Positions 35,600 to 47,183 of a stretch of 64,000 nucleotides of DNA are shown piece by piece (position 1 is the first letter of the stretch; each line of letters starts with the position of its first letter). Source of the DNA: Aradus depressus (Eukaryota; Arthropoda; Insecta; Hemiptera; Aradidae); the NCBI GenBank assembly GCA_963662175.1, contig OY759224.1, positions 35,349,489 through 35,413,488 on the forward strand, in the 5' to 3' direction. Below the pieces are notes generated by a model that saw only the letters and a program-made list of their open reading frames with translations, ran no database searches and had not been told where the DNA came from. Both the position numbers and the translations under genes were made by a program.

Positions 35600-36630
35600 G
35601 CTGGCTATGGAAGAAGGGATGCGCGAACACCTTTCATATGACGTCCTACTAGATTTTCTCAGAAAACAGGTTGTTTTTAAACCCCCTTATTTTCATTCGT
35701 TAAAAAAAATTAATCAAACCAACTGGGTTGAGAAAATTTTTTGGCAATAAATCTGTCCAAGGGCCTTATTACAATTAAAAGTGAGGTATCAAATTAAAAA
35801 ACTTTAAGCGTTCATCACGAATCTCAAATCAATCTATATCAATAGTTGAAATGGTGCATGTTTGATGAAGTCTGCTTGTGTTTGTGCCAACATCACGCCC
35901 TAGACGACATATCGGGTTTTCATGATAGTTTCTCTTTGAGTGATACCTTTTTTTTGCGCCTTTAACTCAACATCAAGCTAGATGTGCCGTATCATGTAAA
36001 GGTTAGATTCAAGTTGAGAAACATGTAGCATTTGTCCAGTGTATCCACTTCGTGAAAAACATTCTTTTTCAGGAAAATTTCAATGCTCGGAATGGAAAAC
36101 GAAAACGTAGGGACATTTTTCCGCTCAAATACGAGGGTGAAAGTCAAGGCGAACTTTTAGGACGAAGTTATTTTTCAGGTTTGCTTGATTCGTGAGCCAC
36201 AATCACCCCAGTCGTACTTAAGGCATAATTTCATAGTTTTTTTTTTTTTTTTGACACCAATACAGTTCATTTTTGTAATATAAATGCAGTTGTTTTGAAG
36301 TGTAAACAATTCTCAAGAGGTGATTCTATTCGACGAGTCTTCTTTTCCTAGAAGGATTTTTGTTCTATCTGTACCAATTTGTTTGTCTGTCTTTTACCCG
36401 TCATGATATTTGAGATAAGCTTATCAAGCAATTACATTTCTAAATATTTTTATAATTAAATATTTATGTTTAACTTTTTTCCCCGCAAGATTTTTAAGTT
36501 TTACACTATTTTTAATTTGTCCCTTTTTTATTCGTCTAGTTTTTACCTGTTGTGATAAGTTGCGTGGTAAATCCTCAAGCTCTCTTTAGCCTACCCTAAT
36601 TGGGGTATCAGAGCTGAATATCCCCCAAAA
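35600..36630. other. intergenic, nothing firm
   Basis: 35870-35930 (gcttgtgtttgtgccaacat, cacgccctag) faintly resembles the element at 63630-64000. A T run lies at 36238-36252. Confidence 0.45.
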
Positions 36631-36631
36631 A

Positions 36632-36786
36632 AGTATTCGATAAAGACCCCTACCTTAAGTGAATAAACCTGGCAAAATGTAGGACTTCCACAGTAGAGTC
36701 GGGCTCAGGTCCACCAGAGTGACGAAAGTGCTAAATAGGTAGTAGGCGATTGTTAAAGCCCGTGGATGAGTCACAATAATTAACTC
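36632..36786 (+). mobile_element. SINE1 3' fragment
   Basis: It keeps cgataaagacccctacc, agtagagtcgggctca, ccaccagagtgacgaaag and gtagtaggcgat, ending at tgagtcacaataattaac. Confidence 0.85.
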
Positions 36787-37101
36787 CTAACTTATATTCG
36801 ATAAAAAAAAACTGACTGAACGCAGTCTGTGGAGGAGAGTTAAGTAATCCCCAATGAATAAGACTGACGTGAATCTACTTGTGTACATTCCCAGGATTTA
36901 AATAACAGTCATTAAGTTTTGTGTAATGTACAAAATATATATAACACTATGTGCTTATTTTTATTTATTTTACATTTGCTAAACCATAAATAATACAATT
37001 TTGTTCATTTTATTTTATTTTTTAATTTATGAAATGTGCTTCGTTAAAGTGGCCAATGGCCATAGTATAAGTTTTAGGAGGCTTTCATATAAAAGATAAT
37101 A

Positions 37102-37684
37102 TATGGATAGATAAACTTTTATTGCACAAAAGATTACAACCTCTATGGAAATGAGTGTTTTTTTTTACAAAATAAATGATGAAATGATAAAAGAAACAAT
37201 TCAAAAATTATGTAAAACAACATGAATAAATAATAAAAAAAAATAATAATAAAAAAAAATATATATCCATCTTACATACAACAAATTAAATTAAATTTTT
37301 TTTTTTTTTTTCAAAGCAACAGTAAAAAATAAAAATAAATTTTAATTTTTCTAACTTATAAATTATTTAAAATATGCACAAATGTTTATGAGTAATATTC
37401 TGGTCTATTGGTGAGATAATTGTGGAGAAATGCTTGCCTGGGGATACACGAAGAGGGATAATTGAACAAAAAGTGTATGAGGTCGTCCTTTTTGTCTAAG
37501 GTACAGAGCCTGCAGACACTCTCAGGACAAAACTCATACCTAAGCTCTCCAAGTAATATTCTAAAATTTCTATTGCTATTGTGGAGACGAATTTGAGCTA
37601 AAAGTCGGAGTTTTTCAATATGGCAGTTTAATGAAAGATAGCTTTCCTGAGACCCTAAAACACTGACCAATCGGTAGAGGGAGT
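37102..37684 (-). pseudogene. 5'-truncated non-LTR retrotransposon
   Basis: From 37670 to 37386 the - strand encodes the extreme C terminus of a LINE ORF2: ELRYEFCPESVCRLCTLDKK then DDLIHFLF, with the CxxC...H pattern found at retrotransposon C termini. There is no ATG; it is a 5' truncation. AT-rich 3' UTR follows, with AATAAA near the end. atataaaagataata at 37087-37101 and 37685-37699 is a 15-bp target-site duplication. Confidence 0.88.
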
Positions 37685-37699
37685 ATATAAAAGATAATA

Positions 37700-39370
37700 A
37701 AAAAACAACATTTGAAATTTTATAACAGAATATAATTTGTCATTATATTAATGGGCTAGTTCACAGTTTACACAACGGCTATGGCTACAACAGCAGGACC
37801 CTGTTCATATTTATGAGGATTACTTTCTTTTTTTATGTCAGGAGTTGTGAGTTTTGAGGATTATTCAACTGTCATCCCTCGGTTACGCTGGGTAAAAATT
37901 TTTCGAGGGGCGTCCAAACTTCAGAAATACATGACGCTAATCCACTAACACAGGGCTCATTTGAGACCATTATAAGTAAGGTCCGCTCTCTCCTCTCGAT
38001 GATGGTTGAGGGACCAGCTCCGGAAAAATCGTTATAGCTAAGATCCGTCTAATTTACTAAAAATTCCCTTCATAAATGATACTTAATAATAATGCCTAAA
38101 TATGTATAAACTCAACACAGAGGATAGGAACTACATGTTCGCAGAGGCGGTGCCAACTTTGGTAAAATAACCAACACAACATTAAACCTTCTGTATAGTT
38201 GTAAAATTAAAATTAATGGAAATAGTTTTAAACCTGGTTGTGTGGGTTAGTATTACACATATATGAAGGCAATTTATCATTTAATTATTTTTATTCTCAT
38301 TTTACTTTTGACCGATTATGTAACATTGATGATGTTACACATAAAATATGAATAACATTAAATATCAAATTTATTTAAAAAAATATAAATTAATGTTTTA
38401 AATGATTCATAATGTTCTTTTTAATTTTGTTAGTAAATATGAGAAATAGCAGTTTTCCCAGACATTGTAGTCACTTTAAGCAGGCCTGTTTATTACGTAA
38501 CTTATAGCTCCGTTAAAAATTTTGATATACGCTGTTTTCAAGTGAAGCTTCGACAAACAGACCTAATTTCAATTTTTTTTATAAGAAGGCACATTTTGTC
38601 GCTACATTACTTTAATTTAGATTATTCTATAACCATTTGAAATTGTCTATGATTTCGTGGCCGTAGATGTGGTGTGATACTTACATTTTCAGCCCCCTTG
38701 GCATAAATAAAAATTGTGGGTGGACACATGGCCTAGATTGATAGTTTGTAATGATATTGTACGTCCACGTCCAAAATAATAGATCTTCATTGTTGTAAAG
38801 AAAAAATCTGAAGAAGAAAGATTTGAAAATAGCCGAAAAATAATTATGAAGATGTATTGAAATTATAAAATGAAGTCATCTTAGCGTCACTTTGAAGGAG
38901 TTGCATCCCTCGGAGCGCGAAGAGGTAGGTCTCATGACTATCGGATGATTTATAGCAGGAATGGTTTCAATCAATAGGAGCAATGTCGACATCCGGAAAG
39001 TGCATTTGGGAGACGAGCGCAGTCATTTTCCATTATTCATTTCAGATCCTGAGATATAAGATGAACGGAGTCAAGAGGTGAGTCATATATCCGGGCCCGC
39101 TCCGGGTTTCAGGTTTCACTCTTACCTACAGCTTGTAATAATAGCTACCAACCTGGTTAAGAGAATATTACGAAATCTATCAAAAATTGTATCTATATTG
39201 ATTTTTCACCTTTTTTGTACGCCCTGAAGCCGAAAAAAACAAAAAAAAACATTGATTTCTGTTTGTCTGTGTTCTATGGGTACTCTTAATGAAATGAATT
39301 TATCGACTCGAAATTTTATTGTAGAATCAAAAGTCTACTGATAAAATACTTATTTATTCAAACCAGAAAA
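37700..39370. other. intergenic, nothing recognised
   Basis: AT-rich with no gene or clear repeat. Confidence 0.55.
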
Positions 39371-39383
39371 GGAGGGAATGCGG

Positions 39384-39405
39384 GGGGGGGCGGGGGGGGG
39401 GGGGG
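39384..39405. repeat. G-rich homopolymer
   Basis: Two G runs separated by one C, then a long G run. Similar G tracts lie at 39700-39717 and 40027-40048. Confidence 0.95.
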
Positions 39406-39499
39406 GTGGTAAACAGGAGCCCCCCAGTTCTTGGGTCGACAACTAACTGCTCCAGTATAGCATACCTTATCTTTTTTAATTTCCGTTGTTTCCGCTATA

Positions 39500-39585
39500 A
39501 AAATAATATACAAGAAGCAAATGTACTAACATAAGAAAGAAAAAAAATGGCAGCGTCATAATGTCAAGAGGCAAGAAATTTTCCA
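39500..39585 (-). repeat. possible LINE 3' UTR fragment
   Basis: acaagaagcaaatgtactaa followed by a diverged ggcagcgtcataatgtcaagag resembles 47655-47725 of the LINE 3' UTR at 47609-48362. Weak match by eye. Confidence 0.3.
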
Positions 39586-39699
39586 TAGGCACCGAGTGAA
39601 TTTTCGACTTGAATCGGCCGTGGAACCTTACATCATGAGGTGTACTAAAATGGAGAGTGTTGATGCTTGTATGGAATTTTCTCTTGACCCTTGAGTGGA

Positions 39700-40048
39700 G
39701 GGGGGGGGGGGGGGGGGTGGAGTGTAAGAAAGAGCGCCATTTTGACTCTGTTTAGAGATGATGGATTGTGATGTGGGCATGTGATGGATGAATGTCCCTC
39801 GGATGGATCCGTGTGGGGGACCTGACCTCCTTACCGGCATAAAAAGGAAGGGACATCTCTGGACGGTCTTCGTGTCTCCTCAGCTACCAGCCCATCCCAA
39901 GCATAGATAAATATCATCTGCTAACAGAACTGCGTGCAGCCATCTATCGGTAAACCAAACACACATTATAACTGATTAGTCATTAATGTTATACAGGACA
40001 TCCTCATTCAGTAGCTCCAATTTGAAGGGGGGGGGGGGGGGGGGGGGG
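39700..40048. repeat. paired poly-G tracts
   Basis: G runs of about 16 and 20 lie at 39702 and 40027. Between them is GC-richer sequence with a TATA-like CATAAAAAGG at 39838. Confidence 0.85.
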
Positions 40049-40435
40049 AGGGGGTTCATACAGGTTTCTTTGTCCCGTCAAAGTTCTTGCAGAAATTTGG
40101 CTTCATCACATACCCCAACACTCATCAGAGAAAACGCCATTCCTCTGCTACAAGTTTGTCGGGAAAAATGATCCAGTAAGCACCTCAGAGTAGCTGAAGA
40201 AACACCTGATGTTTAGTGTTAGTCTCACACGGAACAGGGGATTGAGTCAGGAAACAAATAGGGTCCAAGGGTTTCCTAGATTTGGCGGGATTAGTTGGTG
40301 GCAAGAGTTGACAGGAGTGTGGTAAGAGACGTGGAATGAGGAAAGCTCCGGAAGTGGACCGATCCAACCTGAGTCAGGTCTCTCTGCCCACACTGCAGTC
40401 AAGAGGGCTCCGAAGAAGGACCAATTCTGAGGTAA

Positions 40436-40872
40436 TCTGAGGCTGTGTCTCTCCAATCTGAGGCTGTGTCTCTCCAATCTGAGGCTGTGTCTCTCCAATC
40501 TGAGGCTATGACTCTCCAATCTGAGGCTGTGACTCTCCAATTTGAGGCTGTGTCTCTCCAATCTGAGGCTGTAACTCTCCAATCTGAGGCTGTGACTCTC
40601 CAATCTGAGGCTGTGACTCTCCAATCTGAGGCTGTGACTCTCCAATCTGAGGCTGTGACTCTCCAATCTGAGGCTGTGACTCTCCAATCTGAGGCTGTGA
40701 CTCTCCAATTTGAGGCTGTGTCTCTCCAATCTGAGGATGTGTCTCTCCAATCTGAGGCTGGGACTCTCCAATCTGAGGCTGTCTCTCTCCAAGTTGAGGC
40801 AGTGTCTCTCCAATCTGAGGCTGTGTCTCTCCAATCTGAGACTGTGTCTTTCCAATCTAAGGCTGTCTCTCC
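40436..40872. repeat. 21-bp minisatellite, about 21 units
   Basis: Unit atctgaggctgtgtctctcca, with a gtgactctcca variant. Because 21 is a multiple of 3, every stop-free frame stays open: LQSEAVS heptads on + (40445-40897) and RLERHSL on - (40247-40879). I treat the frames as by-products of the array. Confidence 0.95.
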
Positions 40873-40929
40873 AACACAAAGGGACAGAATTGTATAAATT
40901 GGCAACCTAGCAAACTAAATGTTACTATT

Positions 40930-41040
40930 GAACCTTGCGCTGAGAATTGTGTAGCCAAATCCTGGACACTATATGTAGTACCTATATATTTGTTTGTGGA
41001 ATTCGACAGTACAAATGCTAAACAAGTTATTTGAAAGTAA
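40930..41040 (+). repeat. relative of snapback 491-785
   Basis: Starts gaaccttg and carries tatatttgtttgtggaattcga, matching 667-740. The hammerhead-like core is lost. Confidence 0.5.
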
Positions 41041-41750
41041 TATATTTCGTTATTATATAATTATTTTTCTATTAGCTGAGGTCTTTTCTTTGTAAATTTT
41101 CAAGTTGCAAAGAGGTTATTAACGTCAAAGAAAAAAAAATTAATAATAAAAAAAACTGAACTCCCATTTTTTTACAAATAACATTATTTACAAAAGGTTT
41201 CGAGCAGAGGTTCGACTCTACTTGAATAATTTTGAAATTATTAAGCCTATGTTATCGGGTCAAATATAAATTTAGCTATATTCTTTTTTTTTTTTTTTTT
41301 ACAGATACTCATGAGATGGAGAAACCAATCCTGGCGCATTCCATGCAACCCAAAATGGTCAGAAACTCTGGAAAAAATGCCGACTTCGAAGAATTCTTTC
41401 ATGATTTAAGATAATAAACATTAAAAATGAGGGAAACTAAAATAACATCAAAGTTGTTTCGGTCGAATCTCAAAAATCCGTGAGACTCCTTGAAACATGC
41501 TAAGAATGTAGACTGCAACAAGTCTATGTGTTTCTTAAGAAAGGTTCCAGGAATGTCTTGAGAATGCTTCCTCAACGTTAATAAGACTTGGTAAGCTCAG
41601 GGTAGTTGTTCCTCCGGCGATTGGTTTGCTGAGTGCAGGTTAGGGAAAATATCTATAAATAAAAAAAAGGTTATTTTTCAAATATTATCTCGGTATTATA
41701 AAAGAACATTTCATCATATGTGATAGTAAGATGTTGTGGGACTAAATTTC

Positions 41751-41957
41751 TAATAGAAATAAAAGACGTTGTCTTCCCACTGTTTTATTTATACCAGAAC
41801 CGGTATTCGACGCAACAGCGTCATCATCAGTGGTTCATCCACCCAGCAGCACAGTTGCTGTGTGGGTGGATGAACCACTGATGATGACGCTGTTGCGTCG
41901 AAAACCGGTTCTGGTATAAATAAAACAGTGGGAAGACAACGTCTTTTATTTCTATTA
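41751..41957. repeat. 207-bp palindrome with hammerhead-like ribozyme motif
   Basis: The arms 41751-41850 and 41858-41957 are almost perfectly complementary. The right arm holds CTGATGA (41878-41884), one extra T, stem GACGC-TGTT-GCGTC, GAA, then self-complementary AACCGGTT and C911; ACCA before CTGATGA pairs with TGGT after that C. This is the layout of a type I hammerhead with minimal stem III. The inverse copy is in the left arm. Activity is unknown. Confidence 0.8.
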
Positions 41958-42009
41958 CAACATTTCATGTTCAAATATATTCTTTAAAAATGTATTCAAG
42001 TTTCATACG

Positions 42010-42479
42010 CCATTTTTAAGGAAGTGCTGGTGATGACCGGATTCTCCCCTCACGCCTCTCTGTCCTTTCGACGCCCCGCCTCCCGGTCTTCCTCCACTGC
42101 TGGACAGTGGATAGTTGGGCAGTGTGGTTGGAGGGTCAGCGCTGGTCTCCTGTGGCCTCCTCATGTTATATTTTCATCTTTCTATTTTTTAGTTTTATTA
42201 TTTTAATTTTTTTAGATATTTATTTATTTATTTATTTATTCGTTTTATCTCTTTTATTTTATGCACTCTGTTTATTTATCTACCACCATTGATTTAGTAC
42301 ATTTTCTATTTATTTATTTTGTACATATTTGCTATTATTTTTTAACTATTCATTTCTTCTTGATTCTTATTACCTATACATTTTGTATTACCTACCTATT
42401 GTTTTGTCATGTATTCCTATTGTCATCACTTCTGCTTATTGTTATTGTTTTTGTACAGATTATAGAATAAAAAAAAAAA
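42010..42479 (+). mobile_element. possible retrotransposon 3' end
   Basis: A GC-rich segment (42040-42165) is followed by a T-rich stretch and a terminal AATAAA plus A run (42467-42479). This looks like the 3' end of a retrotranscribed element, but no coding motif is recognisable. Confidence 0.35.
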
Positions 42480-43310
42480 GGATTCATTAATGTCAACTAC
42501 ACAGCAAAATGTATAACAAGCTGCTGGGCTGAGCCATGTCCGGTTCAATCCTGTTTAAAGGTTCAGTTTATTCTGTATTATACATGACTTTTCCTATAAT
42601 TAGAATTTTAAGTCCTCTGAGTCCATGTTGCTTTACTTTATAAAAAAAAAAAAAAACTCCTAGTAGTCACGATACTAAGTTAATCATTAATCCTAATAGA
42701 CTTTCACTAAGAACCTCTCATTTTACTGTATATATTAATAATTTTCTCAAAAATAGATATTGTGAGGTTTTTATGTAAGCGGTAGGCATTAAAATGTCTG
42801 TAAGAAACCATGGATCGTTATGTAAGAAACATCATGGATAAAGGAATCAATTTTAAATGGAGCCGCCTCAGTAATGAGACTGAGTGACTTTTCAAGAATG
42901 TTTTCGTTAGTTTGTACCGTTATAAAATTTCAGGTCGAGTCTCAGATGGCGGGTTGATGTTTTATTCAGTTTGAGATGAAATATCCATGGTTGGGAGCAT
43001 AACAACCATGGTGGCGACCAGCCACTCACAACTATCAATGCAAATCTGCCTCAAACCTCGTCACACCAATTTATTTGCATTATGAATCTATAAATGATGT
43101 TATATGATCGTTGATTCCACGTCAAATTCAACATAGATGTGAATAAAACATTTGTTATCCAACTATTCAAACATTATTTTGATTTCACCCCCATAAAATA
43201 ATTTAACTCTATTTGGACACTAACTAGCATAAATTATTTATTTACATATTACATATTTTAGCATAAAGAATGTTTTGTTAGAGTTGACTAATAATTGAAA
43301 ATTATCCTTC
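42480..43310. other. intergenic, nothing recognised
   Basis: AT-rich with no gene or repeat family identified. Confidence 0.55.
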
Positions 43311-44113
43311 AGGGGCATTCCACGCCAAAACCATACAATTCTTCGCGTCGGTTCACCGATTTCGCTCAAATTTAGCAGGTGGTTTCTACTACAAAACATA
43401 TGAATTTTCCCAAAATGTGGAGTCAATATCTCAAAAACTGCACTTTCTAGACCCGATTTTATGAAATTGTCCATTTTTAAAAATTTAAATTAAAAAAACC
43501 GGTTATTGCTTTTAAAATATGTTTTTTTAACTGGAACAAAATTTTAAGACACTAATCGACGGGAACTTTTTCGGAGAATCGAATGCCGCCAAAATCTTTT
43601 AGCCATGTTGTGACGGATGCGCAGTAGATTCAAAAAACTGTTAATGTTTTTTTTCAAGAATTTGTAGCGTCAAAATACCTATCTCGATTTCCAAGACAGA
43701 AAGAAAGAAGACAGCTGAAACCTCATACTTTCTATATATATATCATTATACTAGTCATATCAAAAATCTGGGTATTTTGAACTTTCCACTGACGGTAATT
43801 CGATCTTTTTCGACAATTCGCTGACATCTTTTGCGCGCGTGCGCAACAACAGAGAGAAAATCTGAGCTCAGATTCGAATTCCTAGTTCTAGTTAAAAAAA
43901 ACATATTTTACAAGCAATAACCGGTTTTGTTAATTTAAATTTTAAAAAATGGCCAATTTCATAAAATCGTGTCTAGAAATTTGCAGTTTTTGAGATAATG
44001 TTTCCAAATTTTAAGAAAATTCATATGTTTTGTGGTAGAAACCACCTCTTCAATTTGAGCGAAATCGGTGAACCGAAGCGAACAATTGTTTGGTTTTGGC
44101 GTGGAATGCCCCT
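43311..44113. mobile_element. long-TIR non-autonomous DNA element
   Basis: The ends AGGGGCATTCCACGCCAAAA are inverted, and the similarity continues for about 220 bp on each side (43311-43533 versus 43884-44113). The centre has no transposase. Flanks TTCA/TTGA do not give a clean duplication. A lone copy of the end (GGCGTGGAATGCCC) occurs at 63287. Confidence 0.85.
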
Positions 44114-44119
44114 TGAGGA

Positions 44120-44950
44120 AACATACTTCTGATGTACATAGGTACAAGATCTGATTGCAGTAATTACGTTTATCCAAATGTTTTGGATTACATTGAAGGG
44201 TTCCGTAGATAAAATTTTGTTAGTTCTGAACCCGCGCAAACAGAGTTTGAAAAGCTAGACGGCCACCATGTTGCCTTTAAAGCAGGTATCGGATACAGGT
44301 TCCATTTCTAATGCAAAAACTTATAAAATAGTGGTATTAACGGGCTTTGCGAAACATTTTAAAGGAAATCCGATATTATGAAGTAGTATGATTTTAAATA
44401 TGCGGAAATGTATGATTTTATCTCGCTTTGATTCGACTTTTATTGGGTTGAAATGAATGATTTTATTTCGCTTTGATATGGAAGATTTTTTTTTGAACAG
44501 ATACTCTTGGAAATGGTTTTGGGACCTGTTTTGCGACTGAATTTTTCCAATTGTTAATGTTTCGGTTAATGTTAACCCTTCTCCCTCAACAAAAGTGTTC
44601 TTCTCGACATTCCATCAAATGATTTCCCATGTTTAGAAAAACTAAAAATGAGTCGAAACCCATCAGGCCAATATCCCAACACTTTTTCTTTGTCATCTTT
44701 TACAAAATACAAAATTTGGAGTCCAGATGCGACAGATGGCGTAACATTTAAACAAACAAACAAGCGTTCACAACTACATACTACCTGTGGTGCTCAGCGG
44801 TCCTAACCACATAATACCTGGGTGACCAGTGAGTGACTCATGGGAAACTAGCTGTGGTCACCAGTGCACCTATTAAATTGGAAGGGCACTTACTAGCAGG
44901 GGTGCCCAGAGTTCCTCATTCTATATATTCTGTATCGTCACATCACATAA
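44120..44950. other. intergenic, nothing recognised
   Basis: AT-rich sequence without recognised features. Confidence 0.5.
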
Positions 44951-44952
44951 TG

Positions 44953-45212
44953 TCCGGCCCGAAGGACGACGTGCTCAAGCATATTATTCACTTCCCAGTT
45001 AAAACAACTAAGAGCCCCGTCTAGATTTTTAACTTGCGATCCTCAGCTCATTAGACACCAAATATAAACAACAAATACGTTTTATACGATATATCGGGAA
45101 AGTCCCATCCGAAGGACGACGTGCTCAAGGTTATTTTTAACTTTCCACTTAATACATCTGACCTAAGTGCCTCGGCTAGATTTCCAAGTGGCGATCCTGA
45201 GCTCGATAGACT
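44953..45212 (-). mobile_element. two SINE1 remnants in tandem
   Basis: cgaaggacgacgtgctcaag occurs at 44959 and 45111, each followed by a degraded cttcccag/ctttccac-taaaacaac-taag segment and a head remnant (gatcctcagctc / gatcctgagctc). Confidence 0.6.
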
Positions 45213-45221
45213 CCATATGCA

Positions 45222-45298
45222 GATGGCGCTGGTGTTGTCTGTCCAAGGGAAGCAAGCCTGTTGTGAGATGGCGCTGATGTTGTCTGTCCAAGGGAAGC
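45222..45298. repeat. 45-bp tandem duplication
   Basis: agatggcgctggtgttgtct and gtccaagggaagc are repeated once with one change. Confidence 0.85.
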
Positions 45299-46464
45299 GC
45301 CGTCCGTTTCTTGCGACACACTTTTTAATAATAATTATAAAGAAAGCTCACTCGAAAGAAAATTTTGTCTTTTTCAAGGCAACCTCGAAACGTTTTCGCT
45401 TAAAAGTTGTCATTTTTGCGTAAAATTGAGAAAACCATAGTGTAAATTTTGTAAAAAAAACTCCTGTAACCCCTCAAAACACAACGAATATCTTGTAATG
45501 CATATGCTACAAAAATGTAATTTGTTATATTTATTATTCGTTATTTACACTACTTTGTTTTTTTTTAAATGGTATTTATGATATATTATCATTTCGATAG
45601 TTATAAGTCTAGCAATAGTTTAGTTGGTGTTATTTAGCGGATAGATACAAAGGCTGAAAAATGTTCTAATTTGTATTCGATATCACAACCAAAATGTATA
45701 AAATACATCATAAAAAAAAAAAAAGTATGGAGTCAAGGTGAGATAAGTAGAGGGAGTGGGAATGATGTATTGTAATTTGAATGGAGGGATGGGATGGAAG
45801 AGGATGGATTAGGAGGAGATACGAGAATGAATTTATACATTAGGGAGAGGAGAGAAGAAGGTGAGAATAGGAACTGGCTCTCCTCAATCCTTTCTTGTAT
45901 GTATCTACCTCAGACTGACAATGAGTAACCGGACCATTTCTCTCTGTTCTGCCATGGTCCAGTTCCCTGTCACACCTCCAATGGATCCAAACATCTTATG
46001 ACCTCATCTGATTCCCAACTTAACTTATGGCTGAGTTTGGATTTTTTAGGCCTTGGACGGAAATTCATTTGAAATAAACCTAAACACAAGCAGTACAACA
46101 GTTTTGTGCAAATAGAACCTGTATTTGAAAGATTTAAATGGCCAAAGTTGACATAATACTAAATACTAGCAGTTGGTGTTAGCTCTGTTCCCAGGCTAAT
46201 GTCTTTATTATAGTAAGTAAAATGGGGCTTATAAGGACTTCCGATCAACCATTAGTTAATTTTTAAAAACGTTTATTAGCGATTGCACTAATCTACAGAT
46301 CATCACATTCCTATTTATCATATTTTTGTATGAATTAGAGTGCGCCACCAGTTAGAACAACGAAATTGTTTTTCTAAACTTGAAGGCAAACATAAACTAG
46401 ACTATGAAAACTGACATTATTGCAGAGATATTGTGAAATAATTCAATGAACTTAAATGAAATAA

Positions 46465-46671
46465 GGGGGCCATGGTGGCCGTGCGGGCTAGAGCGTAGGG
46501 CTTTGGTCGCATGGTCTCACCATGGTTTACGGGTTCGAATCCCGTCCGGGAGTGAGTTTTATTTCGTAGATAGAACTCCCTCCCGGGGCCATGGATGTCT
46601 TAAATAATTATATATAACATATTGACATGGCTGATATGCACCATACATAAAGCCAAAAAAAAAAAAAAAAA
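46465..46671 (+). mobile_element. SINE2, full-length reference copy
   Basis: Head gggggccatggtggccgtgc, B-box GGTTCGAATCC at 46530, and a body ending in gcc plus about 18 A. The target-site duplication aaatgaaataa lies at 46454-46464 and 46672-46682. The 207-bp element has the Ser/Leu-type A-box context of a tRNA-derived SINE. Confidence 0.93.
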
Positions 46672-46723
46672 AAATGAAATAAAACATAAGTTTATTAGTG
46701 GTATTGTCTAATTTCACATAATA

Positions 46724-47007
46724 GGTTAGGTTAGGTTTTATGACTCATGCCCGGGCTTTAACAACGAGGTCATATCGCCTTCTACCAGAGCGCTCTTTCG
46801 TCACTCTGGTGGACATGAGCCCGACTCTACTGTGGGAGTCCTAAATTTTGCCTACCCTAAATTTGTATTCATCTAGGGTAGGGATCTTTAACGAGTACCT
46901 GACATCGTACAGGCTCGGGACCATCGCTTAACGTCCCATCCGAAGGACGGCATGCTTAAGTTTATTTTACCTCCCAGATAAAATAAACTAAGGACCTAGG
47001 GCGGGCT
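46724..47007 (-). mobile_element. SINE1 copy with telomere-like tail and TSD
   Basis: Its 3' boundary is defined: tttcacataata at 46712-46723 and 47008-47019 is a 12-bp duplication, and the SINE starts at once with ggttaggttaggtttta, so (CCTAA)n is the true tail. The head is truncated at the B-box side. Confidence 0.92.
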
Positions 47008-47025
47008 TTTCACATAATATATATA

Positions 47026-47120
47026 CATGGGAGTACTTTCGGTATTTCTACCACCTCAGCCAAAAGGAGTCTTATCTCTTGTGCTTTTGGCTGAGGATGG
47101 TAGAAATACCGAAAGTAGTC

Positions 47121-47124
<4 letters not shown>
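47026..47124. repeat. hairpin with hammerhead-like core
   Basis: Arms catgggagtactttcggtat... and ...ataccgaaagtagtcccata are complementary. The + strand of the right arm reads CTGAGGA-T-GGTA-GAAA-TACC-GAAA-GTAGTC: a CUGANGA box, a perfect 4-bp stem II, GAAA and a GTC triplet. Confidence 0.65.

Positions 47125-47180
<56 letters not shown>
47125..47180. repeat. (AT)n microsatellite
   Basis: About 28 AT units between snapback arms. Confidence 0.95.

Positions 47181-47183
<3 letters not shown>

Noticed and set aside
46467..46545. tRNA-Ser/Leu gene
   Set aside because: This is the tRNA-like head of SINE2, with a body and poly-A tail inside a target duplication.
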